Shown: one piece after another, positions 42,767-51,652 of the stretch
Layout: each line of letters opens with the position of its first letter
How positions within the stretch are numbered: the stretch's first letter is position 1
NCBI RefSeq assembly: GCF_004684935.1
Contig: NZ_SRJD01000013.1
Coordinates: forward strand, 1-64,000
Source of the DNA: Sporolactobacillus shoreae
GTDB lineage: Bacteria; Bacillota; Bacilli; Bacillales; Sporolactobacillaceae
Direction: 5' to 3'
DNA length: 64,000 nt
Notes under the pieces: generated by a model
The model's input: the letters and a program-made list of their open reading frames with translations, nothing else
The model's database searches: none
What the model was told of the DNA's origin: nothing
Translations under genes and position numbers: made by a program

Positions 42767-43447
42767 TCAAATTTTCGTTCGCCGGAGCCATTTCATTCCC
42801 TCGCGGCGGCTGAGCGGCTTCAGCTCGTGCTCTGAAATGAATCGATGGACCGCTTCCGGAGCCGTTTTTGAATACTCGCGCAGTACCCAGCCAATTGCTT
42901 TCTGAAGAAAAAATTCATCGGAATCCGCGTGCAGCAGAATATACCGGAAGAGCCTTGATTCGTCTGTATCTTGTTTGTATTTCAATTGGAAGAGCAGCGC
43001 CGACCGGTTCAGCCACATATTCTCATCAATGATCCATTTCTCGGCATAAGCATCGATCAATTCGGTGTATTTACGGAAGAGCAGACCGACACTGTTCGAT
43101 GCGATGGCATCTACAGTGTCCCACCAGGATTTGGTCAGGACCAACCGTTCCAGCAAGGGCACATGCTCCGCGCCTAGGGTTCTCCGCAATTTTTCAAGCA
43201 AATCGAGGCCGGTTAACTGATATTCACGCTCCGGCAGATCCCACAGTGCGTCCATCACTTCTGACAGCCGTTCGGGTGCCGGCAATCCGTTTTCAGATAA
43301 AAATTGATTGAAAAGGGCACGGCGCTTTGGCGATTTAATCCCTAAAAAGGCGAACTGATCACGCATATAGCGCTCCATTGGCCCGGCAAGGTCCGGGTTC
43401 TGGTTTTCATCGAACAGACGGATCAGAGGCTCAAGGTAATTCGACAT
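42767..43447 (-). CDS. AlkD-like DNA alkylation repair protein
   Basis: 226 residues, all-helical HEAT-like repeats. Family hallmarks: YMRDQFAFLGIKSPKRR, LTKSWWDTVDAIA and WVLREYSKTAPEAVHRF. AlkD glycosylases remove bulky or cationic alkylated purines such as 3- and 7-alkyl adducts. AAAGGAAG precedes the ATG. Stands alone; the minus-strand stop lies at the inverted repeat pair. Confidence 0.88.
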   Translation of the reverse strand: MSNYLEPLIRLFDENQNPDLAGPMERYMRDQFAFLGIKSPKRRALFNQFLSENGLPAPERLSEVMDALWDLPEREYQLTGLDLLEKLRRTLGAEHVPLLERLVLTKSWWDTVDAIASNSVGLLFRKYTELIDAYAEKWIIDENMWLNRSALLFQLKYKQDTDESRLFRYILLHADSDEFFLQKAIGWVLREYSKTAPEAVHRFISEHELKPLSRREGMKWLRRTKI

Positions 43448-43684
43448 TGCTATTCTTCCTTTCCTGAAAAGTGGATTCGCTTAAATAGTGTCCCAATTGG
43501 GCATTTCCCGACGAATAAATCTATTAAGCTGTTGTGCCGTGTCTAAACAGTTGAAAGAAATACCATCCACTTTTGTGACTTCTAAGGTTTCGATATACCG
43601 CGGATTCATGCATAATTAAAGTATAACGTGTTTTTGAGATGACGAGAAAGATTTATCGCCTGCCAAACAAGGAGTCTGTCACCC

Positions 43685-46027
43685 ATGCTGCCTGTAACAC
43701 TGAAAAAGATACTTCATTCGGATTACATAAAAGTTTTTCTGCTCTGCCTTTTGACTTCAGGCCTGATGTTTCTTCCTTCGCTCATTGCAAATAAAGGCCT
43801 GTTTGCGCTTGTCGGCGATTTTAATTATCAACAGATTCCTTTTAACATTCTGAGCAACCGCGCGATTAAGAGCGGCGATTTTTTCTGGAACTGGTACACG
43901 GATCTCGGAAGCAGTTTCATCGGCTCGTACAGCTTTTACACGCTGGGCAGTCCGTTTTTCTGGCTCAGCCTGATTTTTCCACCATACTTTTTTCCCTACG
44001 TGGTCGGCCCGATGTTCATGCTCAAGTATTGTGTGGCCGGACTGACGGCGTACGCGTATATCCGCCGTTATGTCAAAAACGGGAATTACGCCATCCTGGG
44101 CGCGCTACTCTACGCTTTTTCCGGATTTTCAATTGTTAATCTGATGTTCAACCACTTTCAGGATGTGATCGCCTTTTTCCCGCTTCTGCTGGCTGGCCTT
44201 GACCGGCTGGTGATTGACAAAAAATCAGGCTGGTTTGCCGTGGCTGTAGCAATCAATGCCTTCCTGAATTTTTTCTTCTTTATGGGCGAAATCGTTTTTC
44301 TGGTTCTATACTTCTGTGTCCGGTTTCTGGCTGAAGATTTCAGACGGGGCATTCGCAGATTAGCCGCCGTGATCTGGGAGGGTGCGCTTGGTGTCGGCAT
44401 GGCGTGCGTTCTTTTCTTCCCAGCGGTGCTTTTTACGCTGCAAAACCCGCGGCTTAATTCATTTTTATACGGGCCGAGCGCTCTCGTTTTTGATGGCACC
44501 CGTTATCTCGAGATCATCAAGGCTTTTCTCATGCCCGCGGATATCATGCCGTTTCAGTCCGCCATTTATCCTTCAGATTTTACGTCGAGTGGCGCTTATC
44601 TGCCCGTGTTCGGGATGGCAGCCGTCATCAGCTTCATGCTCTGGAAAAAGAAAAGCTGGATGACCCGAATCGTCCTGACTTCTGCGGTTATGGCGTGCGT
44701 CCCTCTACTGAACAGTCTTTTTTATGTCCTGAATGGTTCGTATTACGCGCGCTGGTTCTACATGCCTGTGCTGATCATGGCGCTGATGACCGCGGTCGTC
44801 CTTGAGAACCGCCAGACTGTGCCAATCGGCAAAGGAATCCTGATCACCAGCATTTTAACCGCGCTCCTGGCCGCTTTTCTCCTGTTCTATCCATGGAGCG
44901 TCAGTGAAAAAAACGCGATTTTCCATTACGATCTTTTCCTGTTTTATCTGAGTGCAACGGCCGCCGGGCTGGTTGCTGCGTACTATATCGCCTGCCGGTT
45001 CAGAAATGCAGTTCACTGGCTGACGATCGCCATGGCCGCCGCGGTCTTTTTCTCGGCGGGCCTCGGGCTGTTTAATATCACTGCCACGCATTCCATTTAC
45101 AGTTACCAGGGACCCCGTGAAACGTATGATACTGTGGTCCGGAGCGGGCAGATGCTAAAAAAAGTTCTTCCGAAAAGCGAAAACTACAGGATCGGCCTCA
45201 GCGACGGAGGATGGAATCTGGCGATGGTTTCAGGAACGCCGACCGTCAATTCATTTAACAGTATGGTTAACGGTTCCATCTTTCAATTCTATCAGTCCAT
45301 CGGATCACCGCGTGACGTAAAAACAGTGATCCCCCCGGACGCCGACGGGCTGAAGCCGCTGCTTTCCGAACGCTTTTACGTTGACACGGTCCGGAGAACG
45401 GATATGAAATTGTATGCTCAATTCAATAATGGAACAAATATCATTTATATCTACGAAAATCAGAAGATACCGCCGATCGGTTTCACTTATGATTATTACA
45501 TGACGACAGAGCAGTTCAACATGATCCCCCTGGAAAACAGGAATCTGGCTTTACTGAAAGCAGTTGTTCTGTCCGATTCGGAAGTGAACCAGGCGAAAAA
45601 TACTCTGAAAAAAATACCGGATGCGCAGCTCTACTCGCTGAGCGGCACGACCATTAACCGCGATGTCACTGATCGGACAGCCGAATCCTCCACCTATTTC
45701 CATCACGACACGCACGGGTTTACGTCAAAAATCAGAGCGGACCGGCCAAAATACGCTTTTTTCAGTGTCCCTTATGATAAGGGATGGAGCGCCTCTGTTA
45801 ACGGGAGAAATGTTCCGATCATGAATTCAGACGGATTTATGATTGTTCCGGTAAATAAGGGAATGAATACGATCCGGTTCACGTACTTCACGCCTGGTCT
45901 TATGACGGGTCTGTATCTGACACTGCTTTCAGGGTTCTGTTTTTTGGTATGGGTGTTCAGAGGGAAAATTTTCAGCCGAAGGATCCTCCGGCGGCCTGAA
46001 GAGAGTGTCAATACTCAACGATTTTAA
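43685..46027 (+). CDS. yfhO: YfhO-family GT-C-like membrane glycosyltransferase
   Basis: 780 residues (B. subtilis YfhO ~860). About twelve hydrophobic helices in the first 480 residues, with the catalytic-type acidic GDFNYQQIPFNIL in the first external loop, then a ~260-residue extracytoplasmic domain and a final helix before a basic tail. The end of the soluble part shows VPYDKGWSASVNGRNVPI, a family hallmark. YfhO-type proteins glycosylate lipoteichoic or wall polymers. AAGGAG precedes the ATG and a terminator follows. Confidence 0.85.
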   Translation: MLPVTLKKILHSDYIKVFLLCLLTSGLMFLPSLIANKGLFALVGDFNYQQIPFNILSNRAIKSGDFFWNWYTDLGSSFIGSYSFYTLGSPFFWLSLIFPPYFFPYVVGPMFMLKYCVAGLTAYAYIRRYVKNGNYAILGALLYAFSGFSIVNLMFNHFQDVIAFFPLLLAGLDRLVIDKKSGWFAVAVAINAFLNFFFFMGEIVFLVLYFCVRFLAEDFRRGIRRLAAVIWEGALGVGMACVLFFPAVLFTLQNPRLNSFLYGPSALVFDGTRYLEIIKAFLMPADIMPFQSAIYPSDFTSSGAYLPVFGMAAVISFMLWKKKSWMTRIVLTSAVMACVPLLNSLFYVLNGSYYARWFYMPVLIMALMTAVVLENRQTVPIGKGILITSILTALLAAFLLFYPWSVSEKNAIFHYDLFLFYLSATAAGLVAAYYIACRFRNAVHWLTIAMAAAVFFSAGLGLFNITATHSIYSYQGPRETYDTVVRSGQMLKKVLPKSENYRIGLSDGGWNLAMVSGTPTVNSFNSMVNGSIFQFYQSIGSPRDVKTVIPPDADGLKPLLSERFYVDTVRRTDMKLYAQFNNGTNIIYIYENQKIPPIGFTYDYYMTTEQFNMIPLENRNLALLKAVVLSDSEVNQAKNTLKKIPDAQLYSLSGTTINRDVTDRTAESSTYFHHDTHGFTSKIRADRPKYAFFSVPYDKGWSASVNGRNVPIMNSDGFMIVPVNKGMNTIRFTYFTPGLMTGLYLTLLSGFCFLVWVFRGKIFSRRILRRPEESVNTQRF

Positions 46028-46045
46028 TTAGTATCAGGCTTTATG

Positions 46046-46066
46046 CGGCGTATGCCGTTTTTTTAA
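46046..46066 (+). terminator. terminator after yfhO
   Basis: Small stem CGGC/GCCG (46046-46057) followed by TTTTTTT. Confidence 0.6.
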
Positions 46067-46067
46067 A

Positions 46068-46192
46068 AGGTAAGTATAAATCTGGTCAATAAAACAGGAC
46101 CTTGGATGAGATTCAAAGCGGAGGTGCGAGACGCCTGCGGGAGAGCGAGCGCCTGGAGCGAAAAACAACAGACACGTTTAACAAAGCCATTT
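46068..46192. repeat. dispersed GC-rich repeat, copy 2 (internally deleted)
   Basis: Starts AAAGGTAAGTATAAATCTGG, contains GGATGAGATTCAAAGCGGAG, GTGCGAGACGCCTGCGGG and GGAGCGAAAAACAACAG, ends at TAACAAAGCC. The first ~80 bases match copy 3 (48484-48670) almost exactly, but the central part of copy 3 is missing. Confidence 0.75.
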
Positions 46193-46355
46193 TTTCAAAA
46201 ATACGGAACAATGGCAGATTTTGTGCATAAAAATACTTTAGCGATTAGACGCGTTCTATCGACAAAACAATTAATTCTTGATAGAATAGCAGGCACAGAC
46301 CTTTTCAGGTCATAAAAATAGAGAATACAAACAGAAGGATGGAGAGTGTTGAAAC
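46193..46355. other. short intergenic region before the PTS IIC-like gene
   Basis: No gene seen. TTGATAGAATAGC near 46277 and GGAGAG before the TTG start are the only signals; nothing else is recognised. Confidence 0.3.
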
Positions 46356-47423
46356 TTGGCAAAAGAAACAATGTCGGTGAAGCTGTTTGTAAATAAAGTT
46401 CTGACCGGTCACGCGGTCGGAATTGTCGCGGGACTGATTCCTTCAGCCCTGCTCGGTGAAATCAGTAAAGCACTCATGGTGAGGCTGCCCGTTTTTGGGG
46501 TGATTTTCCAGATTGTGACCACTTTGATGCTGGCGGTCCCACTTCTGATCGGCGCGGCCGTCGCGCATCAGTTCCGGTTTAAGCCTGTGCCCATGGTCTG
46601 TGTGGCCGCGGTCGCGTGGATTGGTTCCGGGGCGCTGAAGTTTACGCCGACGGGAGTTATTGTCACCGGGATGGGCGATCTGGTCAATATTCTGGTCACG
46701 GTCAGCCTGGCCTGCGGGTTCATTCTGTTGATCGGTGACCGGCTGGGATCATTTGAACCGCTGGTTATGCCGGTGATTGTCGCTGTTGTCGGTGGCGGTC
46801 TGGGCGTGATCCTGCTCCCATACGTTCACGCCCTTACGCTTGGAATCGGGCATGTTGTCAACAGTTTTGCCGCTCTTCAGCCGATCCCGATGGGTATCCT
46901 GATTGCCGCCAGTTTTTCAATCATTATTATTTCTCCGGTATCGACGGTTGCAATCGCCACGGCGATCGGCATGAGCGGTATCGCATCGGGTACAGGAAAT
47001 CTTGGGTGTGTCGCCGCGGCAGTCGGAATGTTTGTCGGTGGACTGCATGTGAATAAAATCGGACTATCCCTTTCCGCCTTAATCGGCACGCCAAAAATTA
47101 TGATCGCGACGCTGGTACGGAAACCAATTATCTCAGTGCCGATTTTGCTTAACGCCGCGCTTCTTGGGACGCTGGGGGCTCTTTTTAAGATTCAGGGGAC
47201 ACCGGTCAGCGCCGGATTCGGTTTCTCGGGCATGGTCGGACCAATCAACGCGATCCGTTTCATGACGGGCGGTCCGACATTAAGCAACCTTCTGGTTATC
47301 GCCATTATATTCATTGCCGTTCCTTTCATCGGCGGCTTCTTCTTTGAGTGGCTCTGCCGAAAAGTACTTCATTTGTACAAAGCTGAAGACTACAAAGCAG
47401 AGGAATACAGGGTTCAGGAATAA
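46356..47423 (+). CDS. PTS_EIIC_2-type membrane protein
   Basis: 355 residues starting at a TTG (46356) with GGAGAG 9 bases upstream. About ten hydrophobic helices and the long Gly-rich loops VVGGGLGVILLPYVHA and TGNLGCVAAAVGMFVGGLH typical of the PF13303-like IIC family. Members are annotated as PTS IIC components, but no IIA or IIB domain is nearby and no substrate is evident. The C-terminus (KAEDYKAEEYRVQE) is polar. Standalone gene. Confidence 0.78.
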   Translation: MAKETMSVKLFVNKVLTGHAVGIVAGLIPSALLGEISKALMVRLPVFGVIFQIVTTLMLAVPLLIGAAVAHQFRFKPVPMVCVAAVAWIGSGALKFTPTGVIVTGMGDLVNILVTVSLACGFILLIGDRLGSFEPLVMPVIVAVVGGGLGVILLPYVHALTLGIGHVVNSFAALQPIPMGILIAASFSIIIISPVSTVAIATAIGMSGIASGTGNLGCVAAAVGMFVGGLHVNKIGLSLSALIGTPKIMIATLVRKPIISVPILLNAALLGTLGALFKIQGTPVSAGFGFSGMVGPINAIRFMTGGPTLSNLLVIAIIFIAVPFIGGFFFEWLCRKVLHLYKAEDYKAEEYRVQE

Positions 47424-47805
47424 TCAGTGCTTAGTCACAAAAAATATATTGTCAAATTTTAATGGGTCGGGGAAAAATTCTCCGGCTCTTAAATTTGAAA
47501 ATTATTTGAACAAAATGGGGAAATATATTTCTTTATTCAGACTTTTTAGCAAAAATATATTTGTACTGGAAAGAATTTTATGTATAATGACAGTGTACTC
47601 GTCAAACAAGGTCAATCAACGCAAGACGTAAGGCTCATATTCATTCGCAGAAAATGGCCGGAACGCTTTTCCTCTCTCGGCCGAAAAAAATCCCAACTAT
47701 CTTATCAATCGGTCTGCTGCAGCTCTTTCCTGATCAGAATTTCTGATCGGGTGCCGCACCGGCTGAAAATAAACCCATCAAAAACCATGAAAAAGGAGTA
47801 AAAAG
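47424..47805 (+). promoter_or_regulatory. comK promoter region with K-box-like element and long 5' leader
   Basis: TTGTAC (47561-47566), 16 bp, TATAAT (47583-47588) place transcription start near 47595, leaving a ~210-base 5' leader. AAAAATATATTTG (47551-47563) overlaps the -35 box and resembles half of a ComK AAAA-N5-TTTT box; other A4/T4 pairs lie upstream (about 47440-47460). Autostimulation by ComK would be expected. Confidence 0.55.
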
Positions 47806-48360
47806 ATGGAAGAAAAGGATCAGTATATTATTCGGCAGGAGACAATGGCGCTATTACCGTGTGACGCAGAGGACGGGAGTCTGAAAACTTTTGTGGTCGA
47901 GGAGAACAAGACGATACTGATCGCAAAAACACCCTTTGAAATTATCAGGGACTCGTGCAATTATTTTGGAGTGACCTACAGCGGTCGAAAGAAGGGCGCT
48001 GTCGCTATGGGTTATAAAAGCATGCCGCCGATCTGCATCTGCAGCGAACTGGGGATCTACTTCTTCCCGCTAATGTCCGAACTACACCGTAATTGCATTT
48101 GGCTGGCCCACCCGCATTGCAGAAACTACACAGAAACGGATAATGGTGTCCTGGTACATTTAACCCATGGGTATAAGATAAGGATTCCTGTTAATCTGAA
48201 CGTGTTCAAAGCGAAGGTCCACCGGACAGCCCAGTACAGCTATCAGATGCTTGGAAGGGTCTCACAGTTCCGGTCGGCGGGTTATGGTTCGGCTGTTTCC
48301 GAGGAGCAGTCGGCCAGCCGGTTAATGGTGAACGAACGAGGCACTTATTATATAGATTAA
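47806..48360 (+). CDS. comK: ComK competence transcription factor
   Basis: 184 residues, close to B. subtilis ComK (192). Conserved order: MALLP near the start, TIL-AK-PFEII-DSCNYFG, then YSGRKKGAVAMGYKSMPPI and ICSELGIYFFPLMS, and the HPHCRNY region near ~105. ComK activates the DNA-uptake (com) genes. AAAAAGGAG precedes the ATG. The gene appears intact, so natural competence is possible, though no late com genes are in the window. Confidence 0.9.
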   Translation: MEEKDQYIIRQETMALLPCDAEDGSLKTFVVEENKTILIAKTPFEIIRDSCNYFGVTYSGRKKGAVAMGYKSMPPICICSELGIYFFPLMSELHRNCIWLAHPHCRNYTETDNGVLVHLTHGYKIRIPVNLNVFKAKVHRTAQYSYQMLGRVSQFRSAGYGSAVSEEQSASRLMVNERGTYYID

Positions 48361-48430
48361 GGATTATTGGGGTTATAGGGCATAAAGTTATTCATTATGC
48401 CCTGCGCCCGAAATGATGCCAAATAAAGTG

Positions 48431-48482
48431 CAGGCAGTCTGAGAGGAATGTAAAAATCCGATCAGGCTGTCTGCCTTTTTTT
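48431..48482 (+). terminator. terminator downstream of comK
   Basis: Imperfect stem from GCAGGCAGTCTGA to AGGCTGTCTGCC followed by TTTTTTT. A second hairpin without T-tract (AGGGCATAA/TTATGCCCT) lies just upstream at about 48377-48403. Confidence 0.6.
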
Positions 48483-48483
48483 C

Positions 48484-48670
48484 AAAGGTAAGTATAAATC
48501 GGGCCAATAAAACAGGGCCTTGGATGAGATTCAAAGCGTAGGTGCGAGACGCCTGCGGGACAGCGAGCCAAGGGAGACCCCGCAGTGAGGGTCACGAGTG
48601 AGGAGGCTCACGGATCGCCCGCGGCAAGCGAGCAACCGAAGCGGTGGTCCAACACCTCAATAACACAGGG
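48484..48670. repeat. dispersed GC-rich repeat, copy 3 (full length)
   Basis: Starts AAAGGTAAGTATAAATCGGG and continues through GTGCGAGACGCCTGCGGG, GACCCCGCAGTGAGGG, GGAGGCTCACGGATCGCCC and GGCAAGCGAGCAACCGAAGC. CTGCGGG and CCCCGCAG can pair, so the element folds into hairpins. It is the only copy with the central part; copies at 37471 and 46068 look like deletion derivatives. Confidence 0.75.
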
Positions 48671-48926
48671 TCAATGATTAGGGATCGGGCTCACCCGTTT
48701 TTTCTTAGCTTGCAAATAAAAAATTAGCATTTAAAATTTATATAGAGAGAGAAATTCTGGTATTTGATAATGTGTATTTTTTACTAATAATTAACATTAA
48801 TTATGTGATTTTAATGTATGATAGACTCGGTGATTCAAATTTTTACTCATATAAAGTGAAATGTTTTTACTGAATGTTCAATCTTTTGAAAAGGTTTTAA
48901 AAAAAATAGGCAATAATCCGAAATAA
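48671..48926. other. AT-rich region upstream of the GGDEF-EAL gene
   Basis: No gene. TATGAT near 48817 could be a -10 box for the next gene. Nothing else seen. Confidence 0.3.
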
Positions 48927-50819
48927 ATGATGTACCGTCTATCCCTCTACGGAAATGGATCTGTGTGTATGGAAAAATCACCAAAAAAAGACCCGGACGA
49001 AAAAAAATCTTTGATCATTAAATTTATGGACAGCGTGATGATGCCCGATGACACGGTCAAAGCGTCATTGAAAATATCACTAGCCGGAATTGCTTTTCTG
49101 ATAGTTCAGGCTGTCATTATGTTTGGTGTGACAGGCTGGCTGGCCCGTATCCTTTTGATGCAGATTCAGATGATCCTCACATTCTATCTGGCGCTCCGCT
49201 ACATTCGGTCGGGGTACATGACCGCGATTGGATTGAATATCGTGAGCCTGCTTTACCAGATCCGAATGACGATTCTGGGTGCTGAGGACTCAAACCTCAC
49301 TCTGTTTTTCAATCTAGATATCATTCTGACCGCATCTCTGATCGCCTACTATGCGAGACGCAGCCAGAGTAACTATCAAAAGGCTTTGATGCAGAAGGAC
49401 GAAATTTCCGCCGCGTATTACCAAGCGGCGATTTCCGAGGAGCAGCTCTGGAAGAAAAACAGGGAACTTGAAACATCGAACCGGATTATAAATCGTGATA
49501 AAGAAGAAATGTACCGATTGGCCAATGTGGATCCGCTGACTCAGCTCCCGAACCGCCGAATGTTCCAGAAAAAGCTGGACGAGGTGGGAAAAGCAGCGAA
49601 GAAAGATAATCATTCTTTCGCGCTTGCTTTTATCGATTTTGATAATTTCAAAAGCGTAAATGACACGTTAGGCCATCACGCCGGCGATGAACTGATCCGC
49701 TATATGGCTTTCAATTTGAGCAAGCTGACCGATCCGGCCGATATGCTCGGCCATATCGGCGGTGACGAATTTGTATTGATTATTCAGCGCGAGCTTCAAA
49801 GAAAGGATATTTTGTTCTATATCAGGCGGATGGCGGAGATGCTTCGAAAACCCGTTTCGCTCGGAGACACAGAGGTCGTCGTCAGCGCGAGCTTCGGCAT
49901 CGCCGTTTTTCCAGACGATTCATCCAATATCTCCGAATTGATGCGGTTCGCCGATTCGGCGATGTACCAGTCAAAACGGGAGGGTAAGAACCGGATCCGT
50001 TTCTTCAGGAAGTCCATGCTTGACGATATAATTAACGAGACGAAACTCGTCCAAGGCCTGAAAACAGCGATCAAGAATGAGGAACTGTTTCTCGTTTTTC
50101 AGCCGCAGTATTTTGTTGAAACTGGAAAACTGAGAGGATTTGAAACATTAATTCGCTGGAAATCCGCTGAATTCGGTTTTGTATCGCCTATGAAATTCAT
50201 CCCGCTGGCCGAAAAGAACGGAATGATCCTGCAGATTGGCGAGTGGGTAATGAAGCACGCCTTTCTTGCGATGAAGAAAATACAAAATCAGTATGATTTC
50301 ACAGGAAAAATTGCGGTCAATGTTTCGGCCGTTCAGGCGAACGAATCGGGTTTCGTGGGGACCATCGCTAAGATATTGAAGGAAACGGGATTTGATCCGG
50401 GCAGGCTGGAAATTGAGATTACAGAAACGGCCTATACGAATTCCATGGATCAGGTCCGCGAGATGATTGCGGAGCTCCAGAGCTTAGGTATTGTCGTCGC
50501 ACTGGATGATTTCGGGACGGGTTACTCCTCGCTGAGTTATCTACAGCAGCTGCCCTTCGATCTGGTCAAAATTGATAAAACATTTATAGACAAGATCAAC
50601 TTTGATCTTCAGAGCAACAAATTTGTCAGTACGATGGTATCAATGGTTCATCAGATGAATATACCGGTGCTTGCCGAAGGTGTGGAAACGGAGGAACAGA
50701 AAGCGTTTCTCCAGCTGAAAAAATGTGACATGATACAGGGCTATCTCTATGGGAAACCGATACCGATTGACAAAGTCGGTGAATTATTCAATAACAGCAA
50801 CGATAAAGAAGCAAATTAA
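48927..50819 (+). CDS. membrane GGDEF-EAL cyclic-di-GMP enzyme
   Basis: 630 residues (an ATG at 48969 is an alternative start; neither has a strong site). Four or five membrane helices (~40-150), a coiled coil (~165-200), a GGDEF domain with intact HIGGDEF motif and a DPLTQLPNRR lead, then an EAL domain with ETL for EAL, ALDDFGTGYSSLSYL and EGVETEEQ. The EAL substrate- and metal-binding residues look mostly preserved, so it could make or degrade c-di-GMP. Sensor ligand unknown. Confidence 0.88.
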   Translation: MMYRLSLYGNGSVCMEKSPKKDPDEKKSLIIKFMDSVMMPDDTVKASLKISLAGIAFLIVQAVIMFGVTGWLARILLMQIQMILTFYLALRYIRSGYMTAIGLNIVSLLYQIRMTILGAEDSNLTLFFNLDIILTASLIAYYARRSQSNYQKALMQKDEISAAYYQAAISEEQLWKKNRELETSNRIINRDKEEMYRLANVDPLTQLPNRRMFQKKLDEVGKAAKKDNHSFALAFIDFDNFKSVNDTLGHHAGDELIRYMAFNLSKLTDPADMLGHIGGDEFVLIIQRELQRKDILFYIRRMAEMLRKPVSLGDTEVVVSASFGIAVFPDDSSNISELMRFADSAMYQSKREGKNRIRFFRKSMLDDIINETKLVQGLKTAIKNEELFLVFQPQYFVETGKLRGFETLIRWKSAEFGFVSPMKFIPLAEKNGMILQIGEWVMKHAFLAMKKIQNQYDFTGKIAVNVSAVQANESGFVGTIAKILKETGFDPGRLEIEITETAYTNSMDQVREMIAELQSLGIVVALDDFGTGYSSLSYLQQLPFDLVKIDKTFIDKINFDLQSNKFVSTMVSMVHQMNIPVLAEGVETEEQKAFLQLKKCDMIQGYLYGKPIPIDKVGELFNNSNDKEAN

Positions 50820-50928
50820 TCATTAATTTATTAATTGGAAAGAGCCGAATCAGGGTAAAGTAATGTCACTGGATTTCATCACTTTGACATATTGGCTGCG
50901 TTTTCAAGCCGAACCTGTACCGACTCTT

Positions 50929-50958
50929 TCTGTTATACTGATACTGTAATATAACAGA
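50929..50958 (+). promoter_or_regulatory. inverted repeat in the promoter of the HAD-araM operon
   Basis: Perfect 9 bp arms TCTGTTATA (50929-50937) and TATAACAGA (50950-50958) with a 12-base spacer. The left arm contains the extended -10-like TGTTATACT. A candidate binding site for a dimeric regulator; none is identified in the window. Confidence 0.6.
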
Positions 50959-50980
50959 TTCGAAAAAGGAGAATTATTAT

Positions 50981-51652
50981 ATGACAAAACGTTTCCTGTT
51001 CCTGTCGGATTTTGATGGCACACTTTCAGATAAAGATTTTTTTCATATCATCATTGATCGCTATTTTAAAAAAGAGAGCGAGAAGCTTTACGCGGATTGG
51101 GACAATAAAGTCACGACCGACCTGGAATATCTGAGCCGCCTGTTCGCGTCCATCGGGCAGAATCAGGCCGCCATTGATGAGGATGTCGGCCGGATCCCTT
51201 TTGATCCGGATGCGAAAAAAGTGATTGAGCATGTCCGGCGGCTCGGCGGTGACTTTGTCGTGATCAGCGCAGGTACGGATTACTATATCAGGAAAATCTT
51301 TGATCAGTATGACATCAGCAATGTCCGGATCATTTCCAATCCGGGTGAATATAAGGACCGGGGCATCCGGCTGAATGTGGATCCATCCGGCCGCTATTAT
51401 TCGGAGTTGTACGGAGTGGACAAGGAAAAAGTCGCGCGCGATCTGATGGAAGGGTATGACAAAGTCTTCTTTGCCGGCGACAGCCTGCCGGATCTGAAAG
51501 CCGCACTTCTCGCTGATACGATCTTCGCGAAGGGAAAACTTCAGGGCCTGCTTGATGAGGAAAAAAGGGACTATGTACCCATCAGGAGTTTTGCAGATGT
51601 CGAGAATTACTTAAAAAGCCACGAGGAGGTTCTGGAAAATGGCAGCCGATAA
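50981..51652 (+). CDS. HAD-family phosphatase (MtnX/PSP-like)
   Basis: 223 residues. HAD motif I DFDGTLSDKD, motif II VVISAGTD and motif III/IV FAGDSLPDLKAA. The helical cap and length match MtnX/phosphoserine-phosphatase-like enzymes. It overlaps the next gene (glycerol-1-phosphate dehydrogenase) by 14 bases and they surely form an operon. MtnX itself works in methionine salvage, but no mtn genes are present, so a phosphatase on glycerol-1-phosphate or a related ester is conceivable; this is inference. Confidence 0.8.
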   Translation: MTKRFLFLSDFDGTLSDKDFFHIIIDRYFKKESEKLYADWDNKVTTDLEYLSRLFASIGQNQAAIDEDVGRIPFDPDAKKVIEHVRRLGGDFVVISAGTDYYIRKIFDQYDISNVRIISNPGEYKDRGIRLNVDPSGRYYSELYGVDKEKVARDLMEGYDKVFFAGDSLPDLKAALLADTIFAKGKLQGLLDEEKRDYVPIRSFADVENYLKSHEEVLENGSR

